Origin: Candidatus Altarchaeales archaeon
Lineage (GTDB): Archaea; Altiarchaeota; Altiarchaeia; IMC4; SCGC-AAA252-I15
Assembly (NCBI GenBank): GCA_014729705.1
Contig: WJJK01000099.1
Span: 1 to 32,976, forward strand
DNA length: 32,976 bases
Direction of reading: 5' to 3'
Under the pieces are notes generated by a model. That model worked only from the letters and a program-made list of their open reading frames with translations, was not told the origin of the DNA and did no database searches. Position numbers and translations under genes: made by a program. Below are positions 6,289-15,346 of the stretch, one piece after another (positions within the stretch are counted from its first letter, which is position 1; every line of letters starts with the position of its first letter).

Positions 6289-7614
6289 ATGATTCAAAAC
6301 ATTCGTCTTATCAACCCAAACATGACACGCGTGAATGGGTATTTTTATAGCTTTGACGAAGAAACAGATACAATGATTCAAAAGACGGATGATGGGACTC
6401 TGGCTTTTGCTTATCCTCTGGATACTCCAATCAGTCAAGAGGTTGTGGATATGGAGTACGATGGGGAGAGCTGGTGGTCTATGGAGCACATTTCCGGGAC
6501 GCCTGGGGACGGTTTTGTTATCCGGAGATGGGTTATTGAAAACTTCGTTATGGTTTTGCAGCAGTCCTTTACCTTTGCTACGGACAGTAATGACACATTT
6601 CAATCCAGTGCTTTTACTATAGAAAAGTACGAAGGGACCATTCAATCAAACGGTCAAGAGAATAACAACCAGCTGACAGTCAGTTACAGTGATGATGTAT
6701 TTGACCAAATAACTCCCGGAACTAATCTATTCTTAGGTCCTAGTACTAAGACATCACCCACTGATTTCTCTGGGCAGACTTTGCGGGTTACTGCCAGCAC
6801 AACAAATCCCGCGACTAAGACTATCACATTAACTTCGGATAAGACTGTGGGATTTTCTGCAGGAGACAAGGTGGTTTTCAGTAAGCACATTTGGGTGTTC
6901 AACCAAAACCACCTTAAGCAGTTAGACACCGGTTCCTTGTACAAAATGAACGTATTAGATGGTAATCTACTATCGAGAACTAAGGGCGGAGTGTTCAAGG
7001 ACATCAATGCGGCGGGTTTTGTGGATTTGATCCAGGCAAATCCTCCCAGTGGTGTTTTTACCGGAGCCTCTTTGACGCAATTCAACAAACCCAGTTATTT
7101 GATCTTTGTCAGAACCAACAATCTTCTTTTTATTGATGTGTTGGATTCCCAGCTAACTACGGAACTTTCGGCTATTCAGAATAACTTAAGCCCTGATACA
7201 ACCGAAGTATACGAGGTTTTTGATTTAGGTTTAGAAGGCGAAACTATTTTTCGCTTGCAGCAAAAGTTCAACATCAATGGGACTGAAACTACAGAGAGCA
7301 CCTATAACTACCAGCTGGCTACCTTTAAGCCTTTCCCAACTGCCATCGCCCTAACGGCAGATCCAGCTATCTTGCCTGCGGATTCCGGAAACTCCAACTC
7401 TACTATCACTGCTACGGTAACCGATCAGTATGCCTTGCCTTTTGTTCAGAGTCCGGCTGCTACTATTACTTTCCAGACCTCCGGCGGAGGAAGTGGTTCT
7501 GGTCTTACTAACTCTGGTCCTATTTCTCTGGACAGCGACGGGCAAGCCACCACAACCTACATTACAGGAGATGCCGCTGGGTTGGTTACCATTTCTGCGG
7601 AAGTTACTATTTAG
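6289..7614 (+). CDS. Propeller-like adhesin with C-terminal Big_1-type Ig domain (paralogue A)
   Basis: 441 residues, ATG after TTAGGAG. The N-terminal 345 residues are repeated short strands with aromatic turns (GYFYSFDEETDTMIQ, YDGESWWSMEHI, HIWVFNQNHLKQL, NLLFIDVLDS, EVYEVFDLGLEG), as in a beta-propeller or repetitive beta sheet. Residues about 350-441 form an invasin/Big_1-type domain: PTAIALTADPAILPADSGNS, then ITATVTDQY, ATITFQTSGGG and GQATTTYITG. It is clearly paralogous to the next gene, matching in order FLGPS, W.FN, YEVFDL and LQQ. Such proteins occur in phage fibres and bacterial adhesins. It is secreted or displayed only if part of the virion; no signal peptide is visible. Confidence 0.7.
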   Translation: MIQNIRLINPNMTRVNGYFYSFDEETDTMIQKTDDGTLAFAYPLDTPISQEVVDMEYDGESWWSMEHISGTPGDGFVIRRWVIENFVMVLQQSFTFATDSNDTFQSSAFTIEKYEGTIQSNGQENNNQLTVSYSDDVFDQITPGTNLFLGPSTKTSPTDFSGQTLRVTASTTNPATKTITLTSDKTVGFSAGDKVVFSKHIWVFNQNHLKQLDTGSLYKMNVLDGNLLSRTKGGVFKDINAAGFVDLIQANPPSGVFTGASLTQFNKPSYLIFVRTNNLLFIDVLDSQLTTELSAIQNNLSPDTTEVYEVFDLGLEGETIFRLQQKFNINGTETTESTYNYQLATFKPFPTAIALTADPAILPADSGNSNSTITATVTDQYALPFVQSPAATITFQTSGGGSGSGLTNSGPISLDSDGQATTTYITGDAAGLVTISAEVTI

Positions 7615-7628
7615 GGAGAGGGCTGCTG

Positions 7629-8957
7629 ATGCCTGTTAATATCCAGATTAACGATGGTAACTTTTCTTTTGGGCCAGAAAGTGGTTTCTTCTATACTATA
7701 AGCAGCAGCTTGGATTCTTTGGTTCAGGTAGAGGCGGATGGTACCGTTGTTAATACCTTTCCTATTTCTCGTTCTCAGTTACGGAACCCGGTTATCGAGC
7801 TTCACTACGACGGTACTTTCTTCTGGACTTTGGAAGAACTACCCTCTGATCTGGGAATGGTGATTAAAAAATGGAGGCTTTTCCCTTTCAAGACAGCTGC
7901 TTTTCCCAGCGTGTCTCCGAGTGAGTTACGTTGGCAAGATGAACTAACCCTTTTGAATAAGCCGAACATTATTTACCAAGGAGAGGCTTTCGCTATAGAG
8001 CATTACCACCGAACTTTTGATAGTTCTGAAACCCAGGGATCCACCTCTATACGATTAGATGATGCTTCTAAAGTAAGTCCTGGCACCACACTTTATCTGG
8101 GACCCAGTAGTTTTGGGGGATTTGAGGGAAACGAAGAGAAGATTGTAGTTCAATCTGTAAACCCAACTACCGGTGATGTGTCTTTTGTTAAACAAGGCGG
8201 TCTGGAAAATAGCTACACCAGTGGTGATCCTATAGATTTCCATACAGGTATTTGGTTTTTCAATGATCACTCTTTCTCAGGACAGTCTGATAATCTGGGA
8301 GTTTTGAGTAGGTTTGCTTATCCCAGCAAAAATTTGGTCAGGTCGGACTCGGGAGCTAAATACTCCAAAGTGACAGCTGCTGATTTTGATGGTAGCAAAA
8401 TCTCTTTCATCCGTGGTCCCATGCTGATGACTATCAACATTGATACCGTGTCTTTCGACTTGGAGTCCTCTCTCGAGGCCAACCTCATAGAGAATAATAA
8501 ATACGAGCTGATTAAGGTTTACGATCTGATTTCTGATTTGGATAATAACCTCTTTTACAAACTTCAGCAGAGGGAGACCAGCGAGGATTTAGGTACGGGG
8601 TCTCTTACTACCGATGATTTTTCTCCTCAGTTCAACTTCCAAACTGAAACAGATCTTCCATTTGTAAATTCTGTCTCTCTGCGTTTTGAGCCTTCTCGCT
8701 TTGCCATAACTGGCTCTTCTCCCAGGACAAGGGGTTTCACTGTATTTGCAGAGCTTAGAGATCAGTTCAATCTTCCGGTATTAGGAGAGACTGTTCAGTT
8801 TTCTGCATCTCAAAGTGATCTTGGGGACTCTGGTATTCCAGGTACGATGAATCCTGCTGTAGATTTTACTAATGTTTCAGGTACCGCCCGGTCTGTCTAC
8901 ACTCCAAGTTCCACAACCAATGATTTTCTCGTTGACATTGAGGCGGATGTTCTGTAG
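7629..8957 (+). CDS. Propeller-like adhesin with C-terminal Big_1-type Ig domain (paralogue B)
   Basis: 442 residues, almost the same length as the gene at 6289, with GGGAGAGG just upstream of the ATG. The shared layout includes SGFFYTISSSLDS, LHYDGTFFWTLEEL, KVSPGTTLYLGPS, GIWFFNDHS, TINIDTVSF and ELIKVYDLI...YKLQQRE. Residues about 345-442 form the terminal Big_1-type domain (VNSVSLRFEPSRFAI, then VFAELRDQFNLPV, ETVQFSASQ, and a GTARSVYTPS strand). Sequence identity to paralogue A is low by eye but the order of landmarks is the same throughout, so this is an old tandem duplication. Likely a fibre or adhesin subunit. Confidence 0.7.
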   Translation: MPVNIQINDGNFSFGPESGFFYTISSSLDSLVQVEADGTVVNTFPISRSQLRNPVIELHYDGTFFWTLEELPSDLGMVIKKWRLFPFKTAAFPSVSPSELRWQDELTLLNKPNIIYQGEAFAIEHYHRTFDSSETQGSTSIRLDDASKVSPGTTLYLGPSSFGGFEGNEEKIVVQSVNPTTGDVSFVKQGGLENSYTSGDPIDFHTGIWFFNDHSFSGQSDNLGVLSRFAYPSKNLVRSDSGAKYSKVTAADFDGSKISFIRGPMLMTINIDTVSFDLESSLEANLIENNKYELIKVYDLISDLDNNLFYKLQQRETSEDLGTGSLTTDDFSPQFNFQTETDLPFVNSVSLRFEPSRFAITGSSPRTRGFTVFAELRDQFNLPVLGETVQFSASQSDLGDSGIPGTMNPAVDFTNVSGTARSVYTPSSTTNDFLVDIEADVL

Positions 8958-8968
8958 GGAGGCAGCCA

Positions 8969-10318
8969 ATGGGATCACAAATAATAACAGCCCTGGCAGA
9001 ACAAAAGGGTAACCAGACCACCAACCCTGATGGTTTTGATCCAGATACCAGCCGCCCCATCGAACAGTTGCCTGTGCCTTTCGATACCGACGCGAGTAGA
9101 TCTAAACCAGTGGAGCAGAGATCCACGTTGGCAACTGCCAAGCAGGGAGGGGAGGAGTTTTCTAACCCCATAGAACAGCAGGGTATAGTAGTTCATGCTT
9201 CTACATTTCCAGTTCCCCAGGAAGATCACGTTCTTCAGCAGTTTAAAACTGTTTCTGCGGGACATCCCGATTCAGGCATCTCTCCTCCTCCAGAAGGACC
9301 TATCGAGCAGTTAAGATTTACCACTGCGGACCTCACAGATGCAGAAGTGGATTCAGTTCCTATTCAGCAGTTTCTTTTACAGACGGCGGGTTCCGACGTC
9401 TCAAGACCTGTTGAGCAAAAGCCTAAAATAGAAAACTCTATTCAGGTTACCCAGTTCGATTTCGTAGATTTGATCTTCCCTCCATGTAACAGTATAAAAA
9501 ATCCTGTAAATACTAACATTCTTTGGAGAATACGCGATTTCGGGTTTCCTTTTGATACCACATCCATTATCTTTACAGTAGAAGGAGTGCAAGTCCAGGA
9601 TAGGGATGAGTTCACCGTTACTTCTTTACCTAATGGTTTGCAGATTTTCTATGACCCCCCTCAGGATTTCGCCCATGACAAGGACATCTTCACTTCCATA
9701 ACTATTAGTGACACAGCGGATCCTCCCAATACCTTCTTTTTGCGCTGCATTTGGAGAACCGTTCCTGACACTCGCCCTCCTTTTTTCCAAAACATATCTC
9801 CAGCCTGCAACTCTACGGATGTCAGCACTACAGCTACATTGGAGTTTGATGTTTTGGATTTCGGAGAAGGGGTAGATCCTGATAGTATTTCTATCTCTAT
9901 TGAGGGTGTAACGGTTTGCAGTGGTGTCAGTCTCGATGCTATAAGTCAACAAGCATTTACGACCATTTCTGGATCACAAGTTGGGGCTCAAGCTACTGGG
10001 TATCATGTTACCTACGAGCACCCCAAAGATCCGTGGAGATTTGGTTCTGAAGTGACTATCGCTTTACAGGCCACTGACCTTTCTCCTGAAAGAAACTCCG
10101 CTCTCTTCGTTTGTTGTTTTGGCACGGAAGGAAGTAACGAACCTATATTTGTTTCTCCCGAACCAGAGCCTTGCGATACCTTTGTGGATAACCAAACAGG
10201 GTTGTCTTTTGAGGTTTATGGAGTAGAACACGGAGTAGACATTTCCACCCTCGAAGTAAGGGTGGACAATAAACTGCGTAAAGTTTTTGTGCGCCCAAGA
10301 CTATTAAGGACGGATTAA
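8969..10318 (+). CDS. PxEQ-repeat protein with 2.5 Ig-like domains
   Basis: 449 residues, ATG after GGGAGG. Residues 1-152 are low-complexity and repetitive: the motif PIEQ/PVEQ (also VLQQ, PIQQ) returns at 16-23 residue intervals, about seven times, between Ser/Thr/Asp-rich stretches. Residues about 167-262 and 267-385 are two Ig-like domains, opening with FPPCNSI and DTRPPFFQNISPACN, each with a (G/F)vDpxSI-x-I-x-v-(E/N)G signature. A third begins near 391 but stops after LEVRVDNKLRKVFVRPRLLR, about 50 residues short. Cys residues recur at equivalent places (PPCN, PACN, EPCD). It resembles the protein at 12711 in layout and is likely a fibre or whisker subunit, with the N-terminal repeats as stalk or attachment segment. 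Confidence 0.65.
   Translation: MGSQIITALAEQKGNQTTNPDGFDPDTSRPIEQLPVPFDTDASRSKPVEQRSTLATAKQGGEEFSNPIEQQGIVVHASTFPVPQEDHVLQQFKTVSAGHPDSGISPPPEGPIEQLRFTTADLTDAEVDSVPIQQFLLQTAGSDVSRPVEQKPKIENSIQVTQFDFVDLIFPPCNSIKNPVNTNILWRIRDFGFPFDTTSIIFTVEGVQVQDRDEFTVTSLPNGLQIFYDPPQDFAHDKDIFTSITISDTADPPNTFFLRCIWRTVPDTRPPFFQNISPACNSTDVSTTATLEFDVLDFGEGVDPDSISISIEGVTVCSGVSLDAISQQAFTTISGSQVGAQATGYHVTYEHPKDPWRFGSEVTIALQATDLSPERNSALFVCCFGTEGSNEPIFVSPEPEPCDTFVDNQTGLSFEVYGVEHGVDISTLEVRVDNKLRKVFVRPRLLRTD
9056..9418 (+). repeat. PxEQ-type degenerate protein repeats
   Basis: Within the gene at 8969. Core tetrapeptides in order: PIEQ, PVEQ, PIEQ, VLQQ, PIEQ, PIQQ, PVEQ, spaced 16-23 residues, with the spacers rich in T, S, D and A. 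The repeat is seen at protein level; the DNA is too diverged to be a recent tandem array. Confidence 0.6.
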
Positions 10319-10331
10319 GGAGGAGTTCCTC

Positions 10332-12698
10332 GTGAACGTTCAGCAGGGTAAGTTAGGATCTACAGATACTACAAAGGACATGGAGGATTTCTACGATGAC
10401 GCTGTAGCGAGCTCCGTTTCTGATGTAGACCGGGCTTTACATAACGGAACTCAGTTCGTAAGGCTGGTATTGCAGCGTGCTCAGCCAGTCCAGGCTGTTC
10501 GCGGTGGAAGTAGTTTAAGTATAGGCACCGGAACCGAAGATGAAAATCTCATCGACGGCAGTTTCACTTCTAATGCTACCCCCAGCCAAGAATCCATCAT
10601 CATAGGTTTTGCAGAAAATCAGCTCATCGCAACTACCCAGATAAAGATTTACTCTGTTGATCCTTTGGACACCTCTGCTTCAAACTGGGAAATCGCTACC
10701 AGCTTGGATGGTAGTGACTCCCAGTTCAATTTGGCTAACTTCCAGGCTACTGGGGTTAGCATTCAAGAGGATCCTGTAGTTCTTGATAGTCAGTCCCAGT
10801 TCCGTTACACCATTACTTTCACTGCTCCTTCTATCGGAGGTCTTCGTTACTGGAGAATCAAGAGAACCAGTGCGCCTCTATTTTCCAACACCACTGAAGT
10901 TGAGATTTTGGAACCTCTTATTCCCACCATCTCCTACTTTGATACAGACGGCTCTTTTGCCAGCTCTTTCGAGTTCGAAAGAACCAACATCTTGGACGCG
11001 TGTTATGATACCCCCAACTCTAAGTTTTATACTATTCGTTTCAATACTGACAATGTAGGTTCTTCTAACATAAACCTGGGAGATGATTTCAGTGATGCTG
11101 AGGCAGGGTCAGCTTCCGGTGGAAATAACTTCAACCCTGCAAGATGGGAAGAAAGTACTTCCAATCCGCAGTTTTTACGTTCAAGTGAGAAGTTAGTTCA
11201 TAACGTTGCGACCGGTAACGGTCAGTTAGAAACTACCTATACTTTGAGCGGGGATTTTAGTGCCGAAATAAACGCTAATCCTATCAATCTTACTTCAGAT
11301 CAGATGTGGTTTGTTTTGCGAGCACTGGATAGCAATAACAATACCATTATGAGTGAGGGTGTGGGTTATGACTCGACCCCCACCGTGACCGGTGTGTGGT
11401 TTAACTCCTACATTCAGAATGTCGTTGACTCTACAGCGGCCTGTGAGTTAAGGGAAGTTAGGCCTCTATACCACAATGCCCAAATAGGTACCGATCAGTT
11501 CGTTTTGAACTATAACGGGTCGGCTTGGACAGTGTCCGGAAGTCTTACTGGGGCTCTAACCAACGCACAAACAGGTGAGCTCTATGATGAATCTATAGAA
11601 TCCGATACACCTTTCGAGTTCCTCATTTCTTGTACTGCCACCCCCACATTAGGTGAGCAGTTTACCTTTGATTTAGTTACCACAAGCGGTCATAAATCTC
11701 CAACGGAGTCAGGGATTATAGGGGTAGGAAGAACTTCCACTACCTGGAGTGGTTCTCAGGGATTAGTCACTGGAGAAACTGTCGGGACAGGCGCTGTAAG
11801 CATTGAGTTGTTTGGTAACACAAATGGTTCTATCAATCTGGAAGCAGACGATTATGTAGTTGTAGGATCAGGAGCTTTCCCTCAGATTGCTGTTTTCACC
11901 GTAGAGGCCACTGACAATGAGGGTGATGTTTCGGGAACCCCTCTGATTGAGTCTTTTGATGTAATCGGAGACCCGAGCCTTACTTACAACGACTTTTTGG
12001 ACGGAAGGGTTCAGATCGCTTGTACTTCTTCTGGTTCTGGCGGTGGTTTTGTTTATTTGAAGATAAACAATGAACTCTACAAGTATGCAAATAACATTTC
12101 TCTGGGAACTGAAGATGGTAGCAGTGCTATTCAGTCCAGTACTGCCCAGATCCCTAAGGATGGTACCTCCAGTTTCAACTGGACCCATGAGTCTACGATC
12201 AATGGTCCTCCTTTCCTTACCTACTTAGAGTACGACGAGACCTTGGATCTGGTAAACATTAAGACTATTAATAAAGACACCTTGTTGGATACCACTGATT
12301 CCAAGCAAGCGCTTCTGAACATCTCTGATTATGATGATAACCGTTATAAGGTATTCTTTGATCAGAATGACTTTGATACTCTTTACTATGTAGATAATAG
12401 CACCAACTTGCGGGCTTTCAATCTGGATGATAGGATCTCTGCTTTCATGGCAGTAAATGCTGACGACACGACTCTTCCAGCGGGAACGGCGCAAGCCACC
12501 TTGGTTAATGCGGATGTAATCAATGCCTGGGGAGAAGCCCTGGACGGCAAAGAAGTTACTTTCCAGGTTACCGCGGGGGATGGTGCTGTTACTCCGTCCA
12601 CTGACACGACTATCTCAGGAGGAAGGGCCCAAAGCACTTTCACTGTGGGAAGTACCGTTGGCGTCTCCACCGTGACCGCCACTGTGACCGAAACATAA
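10332..12698 (+). CDS. Expanded adhesin: discoidin-like, ConA-like and Big_1-type domains (paralogue C)
   Basis: 788 residues, GTG start preceded by AAGGAGGAG. Residues about 70-195 look like a discoidin/galactose-binding domain (NLIDGSFTSNATPSQESIII, then IKIYSVDPLDTSASNWEI, and GLRYWRIKRTSA). Residues 200-245 resemble the first propeller-like strands of the genes at 6289 and 7629 (ISYFDTDGSFASSFEF, YDTPNSKFYTI). Residues about 248-460 resemble a concanavalin/DUF1349-like sheet (LGDDFSDAEAGSASGG, FNPARWEES, MWFVLRALDSNNNTI). Residues about 560-700 return to propeller-like strands (FVYLKINNELYKY, FDTLYYVDNSTNLRAFNLDD). Residues 700-788 are a Big_1-type domain (NADDTTLPAGTAQATLV, GKEVTFQVTAGDGAV, VGVSTVTATVTE). 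It reads as a third member of the adhesin family enlarged by domain insertion. Confidence 0.7.
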   Translation: MNVQQGKLGSTDTTKDMEDFYDDAVASSVSDVDRALHNGTQFVRLVLQRAQPVQAVRGGSSLSIGTGTEDENLIDGSFTSNATPSQESIIIGFAENQLIATTQIKIYSVDPLDTSASNWEIATSLDGSDSQFNLANFQATGVSIQEDPVVLDSQSQFRYTITFTAPSIGGLRYWRIKRTSAPLFSNTTEVEILEPLIPTISYFDTDGSFASSFEFERTNILDACYDTPNSKFYTIRFNTDNVGSSNINLGDDFSDAEAGSASGGNNFNPARWEESTSNPQFLRSSEKLVHNVATGNGQLETTYTLSGDFSAEINANPINLTSDQMWFVLRALDSNNNTIMSEGVGYDSTPTVTGVWFNSYIQNVVDSTAACELREVRPLYHNAQIGTDQFVLNYNGSAWTVSGSLTGALTNAQTGELYDESIESDTPFEFLISCTATPTLGEQFTFDLVTTSGHKSPTESGIIGVGRTSTTWSGSQGLVTGETVGTGAVSIELFGNTNGSINLEADDYVVVGSGAFPQIAVFTVEATDNEGDVSGTPLIESFDVIGDPSLTYNDFLDGRVQIACTSSGSGGGFVYLKINNELYKYANNISLGTEDGSSAIQSSTAQIPKDGTSSFNWTHESTINGPPFLTYLEYDETLDLVNIKTINKDTLLDTTDSKQALLNISDYDDNRYKVFFDQNDFDTLYYVDNSTNLRAFNLDDRISAFMAVNADDTTLPAGTAQATLVNADVINAWGEALDGKEVTFQVTAGDGAVTPSTDTTISGGRAQSTFTVGSTVGVSTVTATVTET

Positions 12699-12710
12699 AG
12701 GTGAGCATGA

Positions 12711-15329
12711 GTGGTTACTATAGTACAGTCCACAGCAATAGTAGGAGCTTCTGGGATAGAAAACTCCAGAGGTATGGTTCAGAGCGGAGGACCTACTGCT
12801 GCTAACACTGTAAGCCAAATCGAAGGTTTTTCAGTTACCACCCACGTAGATTCCTTTGGGGGTTTTAGTCAAACTAACAATGTGCGTCAGTTTGAAGGTG
12901 TTGATGGTTCCACAACTGTTCCCACCCCCGACGTAGTAGAAACTACAGCCACGGCTAAGTTTGTAGTTTTCCCCGCAAGTCTATCACGCTCCAAGTTTTT
13001 CCAGGCGGTTATAGGGACCACCGAGACCTTTGAACGGGACTTTGATAGGTCACCTTTTTTCTTTAGTCCTCACGAAACTGACCCCAATACTATACGAGAC
13101 ATCAGTGTAGCGCAACAGTTCCTGGTGTTTACAAGTACTACTATTCGTAGTTTTGAATCTTTACGAGCGACCCCCCGTGACGTTCCTATTATCAGTGTCA
13201 AAGGAAGCAAAGTAGATGATGAGGCTTTTGCTGCTACTGACATTCTAATCAACGGTAGTTTTGAGGCAGGTAATTTTGCTGGTTGGGAAACTGAAACAGG
13301 CACTGGCGGGACGGTAGAAGTTAGAACTGATTCTAACGTTGGCGGTGGTATTGTTGGAGGCTTAACCCCAGATGATGGTACCTACTGGGCTTACCTGAGT
13401 AAAAACGATTCCGGTGGGGACTCGGCCTACATAAAACAAAACATAGTTTTGCCGCAGAAGTACGAATCTACCTTAATAAGTAACCTCTCTTGGAATGCTG
13501 TTTTTGACGCTATAGCTCCTCAAAGTCGAAACCAACTAAGCGTAGTCTTCTATAACGACGAAGTTCCAGTATTTCATTTACGTTATAAGTTTGGAGTTCA
13601 AGGAACACCGACAGCGCCGGCAGATCTACCAGTTCTGACTCCCATTGATGTAGGAGTTTCTGCTACTTCTAATGAGATCCTTAACTACTCCCGCGTATTT
13701 TCCCAGGATAGTAGGCTTGCCGATTTCGACTTCAACGAGGTAGAAGTATGGTGGATAACCGATTCCAGTATTGGTACTGATACCGATACTCTTGTTGATG
13801 CATTCCAGCTAACTCTTAACATCCCCCCGGATCATTTTTTATCTACCAGCAGTTTCGCACATGTTCTAACTAACCATCCAACTGCTTCGGGTCTTTCTTT
13901 TACTATTTCTGGCTCTGATGATATCAATCAGATAGACCAAACAGGTCCTTTCTTTGACGAGACAGTTCCTCTATCTGGAACTCGTTTTAATCCGACTACT
14001 GGTTTTGTTTCTTTCCATGTCAAAGACGCAGCCTCTGATTTGGATCAGGGAAATGTAGATGTTTGGATAGATGGCTTACAGGTGGTTGATGCTGGTAGTA
14101 CTATTACCGGATCTGTCTGGCCTTCTGCCACTAAACAAGTTATTTCCGACCGAGACATTCAGTATGAGTTTACCCGCTTTCAAGATTTCACGCCGCAGTC
14201 TACCGTAGTAGTAAGTGGTGAGTTGACCGATTTAGCTGACCCCGTCAGTAATCAAACCATCACGGATTACTCTTTTACTATTTTGGGATCTGGTTCTTTG
14301 GATGCTACTATCTCGGGGGCTCCTGATGGTACTCCGCCTACTATTATCCCTACTGACCCGGAAGATCTCGATACTCAGATTTCTCCGAACACCAATCTTC
14401 TCTGGAGCATAACAGACGACGCTTCTGGGGTAGATCCAGCCTCCGTTAAGTTGCTGATAAATGGGGCTACGAAGATAGAGAATGATGTCGCTTCTGCTGG
14501 CTCTTTTAGTAGAACTGCTAACAGTCAGCGCGGTTTTGATTACGTTTACAACCCGTTAGGGGCTTTTACTTTCGGAGAGACTGTAACCGGCACCATAGAA
14601 GCTTCGGACAGAGACGGGAACTCTTCTTCTCTGGATTATGAGTTTACTATTACTCCGGATGATACCTTGGAGATCAAGGATTTCTTCTTGGCGGAAAATC
14701 AATCTACCCTCATTACCTCTGGAACAGAGATTTCCGTTTGCGTGGAAGACCTTACTCATGGAGTTAATGTGAGCGGGACAGAGTTCTTGATAAATGGAAC
14801 CGTTCCCTCAGGCCTCGTAGTAACTACCAGCGGTGCAGGACCAGATAAAGTTACTTATTCGGTTCCAGCCGCAGGTATAGTTGACTTCCGCTCAGATATT
14901 AACGTATTTGTACACGCAGAGAATAACTTCCCTGGCGCTTTTCCGGTTGTCAAAGAAGAGCTTTTCGTGCTGCGCCCGGGGTATGATGTCAACTGGTGGA
15001 ACAGAAGTACAGACACCAGCGAGGGGGCAGAGGAAGTATTCCCTTACATAACCAGCATTCAAGTTCTGGCTGAAGTGAAAAACTTCGCCAAGAACTTTAA
15101 TGATGCCAGTTTGTTTTATAGATTCCTCACCGAGAATCAGCAGCACGCTGATCTCGGTGCGTCGATTGTATCCAACATAAAAACGGCAGATCTACCTGCC
15201 AGTGTAAGTTCACTAAACACAATCTTTGAGTACGGCAAGGAAATAGTTTTGGAGCTTGAAGTTGCGGATCTTGAAGGAAATCAACTCAGCTTCACTCATA
15301 CTTTTACTATTGAACCGAAGCCAGAATAA
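12711..15329 (+). CDS. Long Ig-like repeat fibre protein with carbohydrate-binding-like domain
   Basis: 872 residues, GTG start with AAAGGTGAG eight bases before; the ATG at 12707 is in another frame. The N-terminal 75 residues carry short repeats (VSQIEGFS, VRQFEG) resembling the PxEQ segments of the protein at 8969. Residues about 178-365 begin ILINGSFEAGNFAGW, a signature of CBM-like jelly-roll domains; a similar one lies in the giant at 24276. From about 411 onward come four Ig-like units, including DGTPPTIIPTDPEDLDT...ITDDASGVDPASVKLLING (about 538-650) and a GVNVSGTEFLING unit (about 649-755), then a last one ending LEVADLEGNQLSFTHTFTIE. Likely a long fibre, the second member of the Ig-type class. 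Confidence 0.65.
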   Translation: MVTIVQSTAIVGASGIENSRGMVQSGGPTAANTVSQIEGFSVTTHVDSFGGFSQTNNVRQFEGVDGSTTVPTPDVVETTATAKFVVFPASLSRSKFFQAVIGTTETFERDFDRSPFFFSPHETDPNTIRDISVAQQFLVFTSTTIRSFESLRATPRDVPIISVKGSKVDDEAFAATDILINGSFEAGNFAGWETETGTGGTVEVRTDSNVGGGIVGGLTPDDGTYWAYLSKNDSGGDSAYIKQNIVLPQKYESTLISNLSWNAVFDAIAPQSRNQLSVVFYNDEVPVFHLRYKFGVQGTPTAPADLPVLTPIDVGVSATSNEILNYSRVFSQDSRLADFDFNEVEVWWITDSSIGTDTDTLVDAFQLTLNIPPDHFLSTSSFAHVLTNHPTASGLSFTISGSDDINQIDQTGPFFDETVPLSGTRFNPTTGFVSFHVKDAASDLDQGNVDVWIDGLQVVDAGSTITGSVWPSATKQVISDRDIQYEFTRFQDFTPQSTVVVSGELTDLADPVSNQTITDYSFTILGSGSLDATISGAPDGTPPTIIPTDPEDLDTQISPNTNLLWSITDDASGVDPASVKLLINGATKIENDVASAGSFSRTANSQRGFDYVYNPLGAFTFGETVTGTIEASDRDGNSSSLDYEFTITPDDTLEIKDFFLAENQSTLITSGTEISVCVEDLTHGVNVSGTEFLINGTVPSGLVVTTSGAGPDKVTYSVPAAGIVDFRSDINVFVHAENNFPGAFPVVKEELFVLRPGYDVNWWNRSTDTSEGAEEVFPYITSIQVLAEVKNFAKNFNDASLFYRFLTENQQHADLGASIVSNIKTADLPASVSSLNTIFEYGKEIVLELEVADLEGNQLSFTHTFTIEPKPE

Positions 15330-15332
15330 GTT

Positions 15333-15339
15333 AAGGAGG
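15333..15339 (+). promoter_or_regulatory. Strong Shine-Dalgarno site for the gene at 15347
   Basis: AAGGAGG, seven bases from the ATG. The arrangement resembles that before 4733. Confidence 0.8.
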
Positions 15340-15346
15340 AAACAGC

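Noticed and set aside
10290..10332. Frameshift that truncates the protein at 8969
   Set aside because: The other two frames after the stop reach stops within a few codons or lack Ig-like sequence, and the next gene has its own strong ribosome site, so a true end is more likely.
12386..12733. Minus-strand open frame spanning the end of the gene at 10332
   Set aside because: Val/Thr/Ser-rich complement of the Big_1-like domain; no start context or gene neighbours on that strand.
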